DNA of 5,667 bases from an uncultured Lachnospiraceae bacterium (GTDB lineage Bacteria > Bacillota > Clostridia > Lachnospirales > Lachnospiraceae): assembly GCA_947175775.1 (NCBI GenBank), contig CAMWNY010000193.1:1-5667 (forward strand), written 5' to 3'. Under the pieces are notes generated by a model. The model saw only the letters and a program-made list of their open reading frames with translations, was not told the origin of the DNA and searched no databases. The position numbers were made by a program, and so were the translations under genes. The first letter of the stretch is position 1. Every line of letters begins with the position of its first letter. Of the stretch, positions 1 to 4,935 are shown piece by piece.

Positions 1-298
1 ATTCTAATCCGTTAAATTTACTTCCCGCAGCTCTGCCGGCATCTTTTTTTAACTCAGCGGAATTGTTTTCCCACGTTTCCCTTTTGCTGGTTACGCCTGC
101 TTTCTTAATCTCGTGTGAATTGTTTTCAGACTTCCATCTGCCCTCCTGAGAAATCGTAACTTCAACACCTGATTGCTTCTTTTCCTTCTCAAATCCTGTC
201 ACTTTTAGATGTGCAAATTCATTGTTATTAATTGAAGAATTTGTCTGTAACTGCGGAAACACGGTTTGATTCATATTAATACTGATATTGTTGGACAT
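1..298 (-). CDS. Unrecognised protein, N-terminal 99 codons (runs off the left edge)
   Basis: The frame is open from an ATG at 298 to the window edge without a stop. A GGAGG ribosome site at 307-311, 8 nt before the ATG, fixes the start. The protein has no signal peptide or membrane segment. It starts with an Asn/Ser/Gln-rich stretch (residues 1-27), then a segment with GFEKEKKQSGVEVTISQEGR (35-54), then two related units: W55-K-S-E-N-N-S-H-E-I-K-K-A-G68 and W76-E-N-N-S-A-E-L-K-K-D-A-G88. A short 'VTISQEGR'-like string occurs, from memory, in various uncharacterised Lachnospiraceae proteins, but I cannot assign a family. It lies 43 nt downstream of the secreted PPC-like protein on the same strand with no visible terminator between, so it may be the last visible member of the BlaI operon. 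The function is unknown; that it is a real gene is well supported. Confidence 0.75.
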   Translation of the reverse strand, partial: MSNNISINMNQTVFPQLQTNSSINNNEFAHLKVTGFEKEKKQSGVEVTISQEGRWKSENNSHEIKKAGVTSKRETWENNSAELKKDAGRAAGSKFNGLE

Positions 299-306
299 AT
301 CTTTTT

Positions 307-311
307 CCTCC
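307..311 (-). promoter_or_regulatory. Ribosome binding site of the partial left-edge gene
   Basis: GGAGG on the minus strand, 8 nt before the ATG at 298. It is the main evidence that the truncated left-edge frame is a real gene and not the tail of the one before it. Confidence 0.75.
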
Positions 312-341
312 AATTATTTTTTATTTGACAATATCTGCGCA

Positions 342-1784
342 TTATCTTGGAATTCCTGAGAAATCACTTAATTTCAACAAATAAAAGCTGTCAAAATAAA
401 CTGCATTGCTATTATTTGAAGCAGAAATAATCACATCCAGCATATCATAATAATGCGTAGAAACAATGGCAACATGGCTTAAGCCTCCAAGTGCACGATT
501 TAAATATACATGCATTGTGAAAAATCCATTTTCACCAGTAACCGCAGAACCATACACTGTACTCATATCTGGTCGGTTAATTGCTGCCCACTGTCTGTCT
601 GTTATAACAGCATCGATTTTCACATTTGGAGCTGCATATTTATTTCCTACACCGTCTTCATAATAAGCCCATCCCGTAATCGTAACTTCATTTGGTCCAT
701 ATTCATTCTCATCTATGCGATAATGCGTTCCCTGATCGTAGGTCACCTTAGCCGCGTTATGCCCAGAAAACTTTGTAATCTCAACCTTATCTACTTTTGT
801 AACAGGTGTAACAGAAAGCGTATAGGCAGGATACTCCGCCGCATTAAAATTGCTTAAGGTATTTGTGCATACCACTCGGAGGAAATAAGTACCCGCTGGT
901 AAATCAATCTCTCCGCCCTTGCCGTAGGCAACCAACTGCATTGCATAATAATCGGATGATAAATTCTTATATATCTCAGTAGTATAATCATTCGTTTTTG
1001 AAACAAAATCCATATCTACTCTGATTTTGTCATAGTAAAGACTGTCAAGCACCGTAAAGGAATACCAATCATTATCAATAGCTGAATTCAATGCTCCCGA
1101 TATACTGGCTCCTGATTTACCTAAATTCAACGCCACTGCTTCTTTGGCATTCTCATTCGGCTCGTTATTCTCTGAATAGTTTGTTGCGATTGAAAATTCC
1201 AGTTTATATTCTTCCGTATCACTGCCTCCACTAGAAGAAAATACACCGATATATACTTTTTCATTGCTTACTGCCTTATAGCCAATTGATTCTGATAAGG
1301 TTTCCGATTCATTTAATAATGTTATGTAATCGCTTACTTTTATCACTGTTAACGCAGAATCATAAAGCACCAAATCATAATCAATTTGATTATTGCCTGG
1401 CAAAGTCAGTCTTGCCTGCAAATAACTTCCGGCGGGGAGTTCTGCTGTATACAAGGCATAATCACCCGACTTTGACAGATAACCGGAAACCGTTCCAGTA
1501 TACAATTTACTGTCTGTATCATCACTTATAGCTGATATCTGCTCTTCACTGCCATATATTGTGGGTTCCTCTCCGCTTGTTGTAACATCAAGCTCTTCAG
1601 CGGTCAAACTTTTTCCGGATGCAACCTCAACATTGTCTAAAATACTAAGTTCCATATCATTTTCTAGCAAATTTTCCTGAACTTCATTTTCTGCTGCGAA
1701 AACATATTGTGTTTCCAATATAGTCATCAAGACCAATGCCATAAACAATGCATACATTTTTAATCGTTTTAACTTTTTCTTCAT
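342..1784 (-). CDS. Secreted protein with two PPC-like beta domains and a C-terminal Ig-like region
   Basis: 480 residues from the ATG at 1784. That start gives a proper signal peptide (basic KKKLKRLK, hydrophobic core 11-23, likely cleavage near VFA-A/FAA-E, residues 28-32) and has GGAAAG 9 nt upstream. A frame extension to a TTG at 1811 has no ribosome site. After an acidic linker (32-92) come two regions resembling the bacterial pre-peptidase C-terminal (PPC) fold: about 93-200 ('YALYTAELPAGSY', 'DYDLVLYD') and about 208-328 ('IDNDWYSFTV', 'LPAGTYFLRV'). The C-terminal part, 332-480, is beta-rich ('EVTITGWAYYEDG', 'TGENGFFTMHVYL'). I see no protease motif, LPXTG anchor or C-terminal membrane segment, so it is probably released. 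PPC domains usually accompany secreted enzymes; here no enzyme is present, so a binding or scaffold role is only inference. It lies 72 nt after the small secreted protein, in the BlaI/M56 cluster. Confidence 0.88.
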   Translation of the reverse strand: MKKKLKRLKMYALFMALVLMTILETQYVFAAENEVQENLLENDMELSILDNVEVASGKSLTAEELDVTTSGEEPTIYGSEEQISAISDDTDSKLYTGTVSGYLSKSGDYALYTAELPAGSYLQARLTLPGNNQIDYDLVLYDSALTVIKVSDYITLLNESETLSESIGYKAVSNEKVYIGVFSSSGGSDTEEYKLEFSIATNYSENNEPNENAKEAVALNLGKSGASISGALNSAIDNDWYSFTVLDSLYYDKIRVDMDFVSKTNDYTTEIYKNLSSDYYAMQLVAYGKGGEIDLPAGTYFLRVVCTNTLSNFNAAEYPAYTLSVTPVTKVDKVEITKFSGHNAAKVTYDQGTHYRIDENEYGPNEVTITGWAYYEDGVGNKYAAPNVKIDAVITDRQWAAINRPDMSTVYGSAVTGENGFFTMHVYLNRALGGLSHVAIVSTHYYDMLDVIISASNNSNAVYFDSFYLLKLSDFSGIPR

Positions 1785-1793
1785 AAATTCTTT

Positions 1794-1816
1794 CTTTCCA
1801 ATGTTTTGCAAACATT
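1794..1816 (-). promoter_or_regulatory. Small hairpin directly before the ribosome site of the PPC-like gene
   Basis: Reading the minus strand, AATGTTT-GCA-AAACATT (1800-1816) is a perfect 7-bp stem with a 3-nt loop. It is followed at once by GGAAAG (1794-1799), the likely ribosome site, 9 nt before the ATG at 1784. The stem is AT-rich and weak and has no T-run after it, so it is not a convincing terminator. It could tune translation or be an RNA processing point between the small secreted gene and the PPC-like gene. Confidence 0.3.
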
Positions 1817-1856
1817 TTGTTTCTTAAACATTTCTAAATTGTACTTTGCTGCTTTT

Positions 1857-2105
1857 TTAATTGACGTCTATCCAATCCGGATCAACCCAACAGCCTTGTG
1901 TCTCATTCCATCTGCGGTATTGCAACACACCATTATTTAATCTCAGTTTTCTTACAATAACATCTGCTCTTGGCACATTGGCTCTGTCCATCTGCAATAC
2001 AGAATCGGATAGATATGTAGCACTGTTTTCATATGCCTGCACACTTTGTATGGGACTTACTACTATTATAAAAGCAACTGAAAATAAAATAAATTTTTTC
2101 TTCAT
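1857..2105 (-). CDS. Small secreted protein (82 aa) coupled to the M56 protease
   Basis: 82 residues from the ATG at 2105. An AAGGGGGTGA ribosome site ends 8 nt (from the G-run) before it, inside the last codons of the protease gene. An in-frame GTG at 2114 would overlap that site and is rejected. Residues 1-24 form a clear signal peptide (MKKKF, hydrophobic core, SVQA-Y cleavage), leaving a mature protein of about 58 residues. Its C-terminal half has the pattern 'VRKLRLNNGVLQYRRWN..', then one Cys and 'WVDPDWIDVN'. Small secreted proteins ending in a similar 'Y/R..NG.L..R.WN.....W' pattern are, from memory, common in Lachnospiraceae with unknown function. Only 1 nt separates the protease TAG from this ATG, so translation is probably coupled. 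That points to a partner of the protease (ligand, inhibitor or detached sensor), which is inference. Confidence 0.85.
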   Translation of the reverse strand: MKKKFILFSVAFIIVVSPIQSVQAYENSATYLSDSVLQMDRANVPRADVIVRKLRLNNGVLQYRRWNETQGCWVDPDWIDVN

Positions 2106-2106
2106 T

Positions 2107-3222
2107 CTAATCACCCCCTTTCATAGTTACACCTTCTTCTAAAAGAATTTTTACCGCATCTTCACTCATCTCTGTCTTTGTACCGGCAACATGAAGAATA
2201 TAGGTATTCCCCTGCTTCGTAATATACGCATTTCCCGCATCTATACTATAAACATTTGTATCTGTTTCAATCTCAGACATCGGCGTTTCATATTTTGATT
2301 GGAAAATAAAAGAATACGATATCACCAAAACCACCAACATCATGAACGCTGCAAACACGCTTGCGCGGTTTTTCTGCACGATTTTCCTATCCGCCACAAT
2401 CTGAAAACGCTCTAGCAGACTTGCCGAATGATTTTCCACAAGTCCTGCAACCCCGACATACTGTTCAGTCTGTCTGCTTTCCCGAAAGGCATCCAGCATA
2501 ACCGAAAGATAATCCGCCCTCTCATTTTCGTTCAGATATTTGGAAACAGACAAATCACACCTGATTTCCATACTTTGATTAAGATCTTTTCTCAATAAAT
2601 ACACAATCGGATTCCACCAATAAATCCCACAGAGCACCGTTATCAGTGTCTTTAGTAAAATGTCGTTATTGTGAAGATGTGTATATTCATGCAGCAAAAT
2701 ATACTGTAGTTCCTTTCTGTCGTATTCTTTATCCGGCAAAAGAATCCTTTTTTTGAAAATACCAAGACAGCAGGGCGATTTGACTTGCGTTGTCTTAAAA
2801 ACCTCTATACGGCTTCCTTTCTCTAATGAATCCAATACGTTTAGTATCGCCATGCTCTCTTCCCTTTGGAACGTATGGATATAGTGAGTCACACGGCGAT
2901 ACTGAACCAAATATTTTGACAAAATCAATCCCATTCCAATCATCCATATAGTAATAAACAATTCATAAAACCGCACAAAACCAATTTGGTAAAACAGTGT
3001 GTCACGAATCGTATTGAAAATCGCACCTCCCGACACAACGCGCGTCCACGGCAGTTCAATTGGCAGTACGACCCTCACTGCGCAAAACAAATAAAGCAGT
3101 ATTACTGTGGAAATGCTGCATATATAAAGTAGCCTTGTTTTGGTACGCCCCAAATAAAAGAATGCAATCAATATGCTGCTCCACAATACTGTCATTAAAA
3201 CGGAAAAAACGCTAATTTCCAT
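2107..3222 (-). CDS. M56-family (BlaR1/MecR1-like) membrane zinc protease, without penicillin-sensor domain
   Basis: 371 residues from the ATG at 3222, with GAGGAG (3232-3237) 9 nt upstream. The frame extends to a GTG at 3303, but that would bury 27 residues in the repressor gene. Likely membrane helices are 5-25, 31-54, 84-105 and 287-308. The cytoplasmic loop between the last two holds HEYTH (178-182, the HExxH zinc motif), WWNP (202-205) and MEIRCD (218-223, E219 the probable third ligand), as in M56 antirepressor proteases. BlaR1/MecR1 are about 580-600 residues with a penicillin-binding sensor outside; here only residues 309-371 follow the last helix, and I see no SxxK motif there. By family analogy it should transmit an external signal and trigger inactivation of the BlaI-like repressor. 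Its gene overlaps the repressor gene by 11 nt and the small secreted gene starts 1 nt after its stop. The signal is unknown. Confidence 0.92.
   Translation of the reverse strand: MEISVFSVLMTVLWSSILIAFFYLGRTKTRLLYICSISTVILLYLFCAVRVVLPIELPWTRVVSGGAIFNTIRDTLFYQIGFVRFYELFITIWMIGMGLILSKYLVQYRRVTHYIHTFQREESMAILNVLDSLEKGSRIEVFKTTQVKSPCCLGIFKKRILLPDKEYDRKELQYILLHEYTHLHNNDILLKTLITVLCGIYWWNPIVYLLRKDLNQSMEIRCDLSVSKYLNENERADYLSVMLDAFRESRQTEQYVGVAGLVENHSASLLERFQIVADRKIVQKNRASVFAAFMMLVVLVISYSFIFQSKYETPMSEIETDTNVYSIDAGNAYITKQGNTYILHVAGTKTEMSEDAVKILLEEGVTMKGGD
2111..2120 (-). promoter_or_regulatory. Ribosome binding site of the small secreted gene, inside the protease gene end
   Basis: AAGGGGGTGA on the minus strand closely resembles the anti-16S consensus AAGGAGGTGA. 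Its G-run ends 8 nt before the ATG at 2105. It sits within the last protease codons (Lys-Gly-Gly-Asp), so ribosomes finishing the protease stop at the next start. It decides the start at 2105 over the GTG at 2114. Confidence 0.8.
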
Positions 3223-3634
3223 CCCCCTCTTCTCCTCTTTTTCGAAGTGTATGAATAATTTCCTCAAGTTCCGCGATGACCTTATTGTCCCATTCCTTTC
3301 CACTTTTACCTGTCACACCCAAAAACGCAGCAGTAATATTTGCAATTGCATTGATGTCCAATCCGCGTTTCATCATAATTTCTGCATAATATTCTTCTTT
3401 TGTCAAAGCAGGAATCAGTTTTCTTGAATACGCCTTTACGGACTTTTCAAGCCCGATTATTTTAAGGTATCCCTTATCTGAAAGTGTCCGGACCGTCTTG
3501 AACAATGTGGCAGTATTCCAACCGTCCGGTTCCAATTTTTCCGCCATTTCCCCTGTAGTCAGCGGTTCATTTATCTCCCATAAAACATTTAAAAGTTCCT
3601 CTTCCCTTAATGTCAGGCAATCTTGTTTTTTCAT
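3212..3634 (-). CDS. BlaI/MecI/CopY-family transcriptional repressor
   Basis: 140 residues, start ATG at 3634 with GGAGG (3641-3645) 6 nt before. The N-terminal part matches the winged-helix fold of this family: 'LTLREEELLNVLWEINEPLT' (7-26), 'GWNTATLFKTVRTLSDKGYL' (38-57, the recognition helix and start of the wing), then 'AYSRKL' (68-73). Residues about 78-135 would be the C-terminal dimerisation and cleavage region. S. aureus BlaI is cut between N101 and F102; a Phe at 104 lies at a similar place, which is suggestive only. Family members are usually about 125-130 residues, so this one has a slightly longer charged tail. Its stop codon overlaps the start of the M56 gene by 11 nt, the usual repressor/protease pairing. 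It probably represses its own operon from the AT-rich repeats at 3657-3702. Confidence 0.93.
   Translation of the reverse strand: MKKQDCLTLREEELLNVLWEINEPLTTGEMAEKLEPDGWNTATLFKTVRTLSDKGYLKIIGLEKSVKAYSRKLIPALTKEEYYAEIMMKRGLDINAIANITAAFLGVTGKSGKEWDNKVIAELEEIIHTLRKRGEEGDGN
3232..3237 (-). promoter_or_regulatory. Ribosome binding site of the M56 protease, inside the repressor gene
   Basis: GAGGAG on the minus strand, 9 nt before the ATG at 3222 and within the last repressor codons (Arg-Gly-Glu-Glu). It decides the protease start, because the only earlier in-frame start, a GTG at 3303, would extend the overlap with the repressor gene to 92 nt. Confidence 0.7.
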
Positions 3635-3656
3635 TATAATCCTCCATTCTTAAAAA

Positions 3657-3702
3657 ATAATATCGATTATATCTTTTTTATAATTGTTATATCTATTATA
3701 TC
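3657..3702 (-). promoter_or_regulatory. Candidate operator of the BlaI-like repressor: repeated AT-rich sites
   Basis: Three overlapping patterns lie just before the repressor gene. A 14-nt direct repeat ATATC(G/T)ATTATATC occurs at 3660-3673 and 3689-3702, 29 nt apart, differing at one base. A dyad ATAAT-N4-ATTAT lies at 3657-3670 and another, TATAA-N3-TTATA, at 3679-3691. The right copy covers the proposed -10 box. BlaI-type repressors bind dyads at their own promoters as dimers, often at two or more sites, so this is the obvious place. The classical TACAnnTGTA core is absent, and AT-rich DNA makes chance repeats easy, so this is a candidate only. Confidence 0.45.
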
Positions 3703-3724
3703 GTCGTTTCGCTTAAATTCTTAA
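3695..3724 (-). promoter_or_regulatory. Probable sigma-A promoter of the BlaI/M56 operon
   Basis: On the minus strand, TTAAGA (3724-3719, 4 of 6 matches to TTGACA) is followed after 18 nt by a perfect TATAAT (3700-3695). Transcription would start near 3688, about 50 nt before the repressor ATG. The -10 box lies inside one copy of the 14-nt direct repeat, which fits repression by promoter occlusion. The -35 match is only fair, and a second TATAAT in the left repeat lacks a -35. Confidence 0.45.
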
Positions 3725-3766
3725 TCTTTTTCCAAAATTTTTTCGTCTCCTTTCACAAGCAATAAA

Positions 3767-3818
3767 ATAAGCTGCAAAAACGTTTTCCGCAAAATAGGAA
3801 AACGTTTTTGCAGCTTAT
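3767..3818 (-). terminator. Perfect 22-bp hairpin, probable terminator of metF
   Basis: The arms 3767-3788 and 3797-3818 are perfectly complementary over 22 bp, with an 8-nt loop. On the minus strand the stem is followed by TTATTTTATT, a broken T-run; on the plus strand it is followed by ATAAATTATC. This fits termination of leftward transcription from metF, about 125 nt after its stop, and would insulate the BlaI operon promoter. Each arm also contains the 10-bp palindrome AAAACGTTTT (3777-3786 and 3799-3808), so other foldings are possible. Confidence 0.65.
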
Positions 3819-3925
3819 AAATTATCAACAACACTTGCAGCCATTCCTTCAAAATACCGTTCTTTTGTAAACCTCTCCGACATAATGCGTTTACCATATC
3901 CCGTTTTCTGACCGAAAACCGCCAT
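3815..3925 (-). CDS. Possible small protein (36 aa) between metF and its terminator
   Basis: A short frame starts at the ATG at 3925, 17 nt after the metF stop, and ends with TAA at 3815-3817, inside the terminator hairpin. It reads MAVFGQKTGYGKRI, then 'MSERFTKERYFEGM', then 'AASVVDNL'. The sequence AAGG lies 6 nt before the ATG, a weak ribosome site. There is no signal peptide or hydrophobic helix; the middle is basic and charged. Composition and codon use look protein-like, which is the main reason to list it. It could instead be the C-terminal remnant of a lost gene or chance. I recognise no family. Confidence 0.3.
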   Translation of the reverse strand: MAVFGQKTGYGKRIMSERFTKERYFEGMAASVVDNL

Positions 3926-3942
3926 TTTGCGCCTTATGTCAA

Positions 3943-4806
3943 TTACGCTGAAATAATGTTCTGCACCGCCTCATAAATCCGTTTCGCCGTATACGGCTTG
4001 TTCATAATATACAAATGGATTCCGTCCACATCATGCGCAAGCAAATCAATGATTTGATCTATTGCATATGCAATTCCCGCATCGCGCAACGCCGCAGGAC
4101 TGTGCTCATACCGGTCCATAATCCGCATAAACTTTTTCGGAAGCTTAATCCCGCACATCTTTACCATGCGCTCAATCGACTTTCTGTTTGTCACAGGCAT
4201 AATCCCTGCCTGTATCGGAAGTGCAATCCCCGCCGCCCGCGTCTTTTCAAGAAACCCGTAAAAATCCTCATTGTCAAGAAAAAACTGCGTAATCAGCTGA
4301 CTTGCACCCGCATCCGCCTTGCGCTTTAAATATGCAATATCCTGTGCAAGGCTTTCACTCTCCGGATGTCCTTCCGGATAACACGCCGCAAGAATATTCA
4401 AATCACTATGCGCACGGATATATGCAATCAGCTCGTCCGCATGCTTGAAATCCCCCGTCGGAACCGTGTCCTGTACCGCATCGCCCCGCAGTGCAAGCAC
4501 GTTTTCAATTCCTTTTTCGTTCAACTCCCCGATAATATGAAGCACTTCGTCCTTAGAAAGATCCAAGCCTCGTAAATGCGCAACACTCTCAATTTTGTAC
4601 TGTTTTTTTACAGCCGCCGCAATATCAAGCGTTTTGGCGCAGTTTGTTCCGCCGCCCGCGCCGTATGTAACACTGATAAAATCGGGACAAAGCCCCTGTA
4701 ACCCGCCAAGCGCCTCATAAATCGTATGCGCATCGTCCGTCGTCTTTGGCGGAAAAACCTCATAGGATAATACCTTTTTTTTCTTAAATAATTCTGTTGT
4801 TTTCAT
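3943..4806 (-). CDS. metF: 5,10-methylenetetrahydrofolate reductase (MetF)
   Basis: 287 residues. The MetF flavoprotein (TIM barrel, FAD) reduces 5,10-methylene-THF to 5-methyl-THF, the methyl donor for methionine synthesis; in acetogenic Clostridia the same enzyme family serves the methyl branch of the Wood-Ljungdahl pathway. Family motifs in order: 'YEVFPPK' (15-21, E16 aligns with catalytic Glu28 of E. coli), 'FISVTYGAGGGTN' (43-55), 'VAHLRG' (75-80), 'NVLALRGD' (101-108), 'CYPEGHPE' (141-148), 'ASQLITQFFLD' (167-177). Length is close to the usual 290-300 and no key motif is missing. There are two adjacent ATGs, 4809 and 4806; GGAGG at 4813-4817 is 3 nt from the first and 6 nt from the second, so I prefer 4806. 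It stands between two hairpins, so it is probably transcribed alone or with the possible small ORF after it. No metH or other folate gene is in the window. Confidence 0.97.
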   Translation of the reverse strand: MKTTELFKKKKVLSYEVFPPKTTDDAHTIYEALGGLQGLCPDFISVTYGAGGGTNCAKTLDIAAAVKKQYKIESVAHLRGLDLSKDEVLHIIGELNEKGIENVLALRGDAVQDTVPTGDFKHADELIAYIRAHSDLNILAACYPEGHPESESLAQDIAYLKRKADAGASQLITQFFLDNEDFYGFLEKTRAAGIALPIQAGIMPVTNRKSIERMVKMCGIKLPKKFMRIMDRYEHSPAALRDAGIAYAIDQIIDLLAHDVDGIHLYIMNKPYTAKRIYEAVQNIISA

Positions 4807-4812
4807 CATTTG

Positions 4813-4817
4813 CCTCC
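4813..4817 (-). promoter_or_regulatory. Ribosome binding site of metF
   Basis: GGAGG on the minus strand. Spacing is 3 nt to the ATG at 4809 and 6 nt to the ATG at 4806; normal spacing favours the second, which shortens the protein by one Met. Confidence 0.75.
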
Positions 4818-4875
4818 ATACTTATTTTTTATTTAAACTCACAATCTTTTACTCCTTAAAATCCATACAATCTAC

Positions 4876-4915
4876 AAAGGAGACCATGACTCACATAAAA
4901 GCCATAGTCCCCCTT
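4876..4915 (-). terminator. Hairpin after the tandem-receiver gene, probable terminator
   Basis: On the minus strand AAGGGGGACTATG (4915-4903) pairs with CATGGTCTCCTTT (4888-4876) over 13 positions, three of them G-T wobbles, with a 14-nt loop. It starts 20 nt after the stop codon of the tandem-receiver gene, where a terminator is expected. The T-run after the stem is only TTT, so it may be inefficient and let some transcription reach metF. The remaining 4818-4875 holds no convincing -35/-10 pair, SAM riboswitch or T-box. Confidence 0.5.
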
Positions 4916-4935
4916 ATCTTAATGCATCCCTACTC

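Noticed and set aside
1785..1811. Longer start (TTG at 1811) for the PPC-like secreted protein
   Set aside because: It has no ribosome site and would put nine residues before a good signal peptide; the ATG at 1784 fits better.
1857..2105. Small secreted protein as a bacteriocin or toxin
   Set aside because: It has no double-glycine leader, immunity gene or dedicated exporter nearby; it has an ordinary Sec signal peptide and a single Cys.
1861..2142. 93-codon open frame on the plus strand
   Set aside because: It mirrors the small secreted gene, which has a signal peptide and an excellent ribosome site on the other strand. The plus frame looks like antisense noise.
3223..3303. Longer start (GTG at 3303) for the M56 protease
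   Set aside because: It would add 27 charged residues before the first membrane helix and overlap the repressor gene by 92 nt; the ATG at 3222 has a good ribosome site.
1857..3634. Reading the cluster as a beta-lactamase resistance operon
   Set aside because: There is no beta-lactamase or penicillin-binding protein gene in the window, and the M56 protein lacks the penicillin-binding sensor domain.
4807..4935. SAM riboswitch or T-box before metF
   Set aside because: Only 126 nt lie between the genes, 40 of them the terminator-like hairpin; I see no conserved riboswitch or T-box elements.
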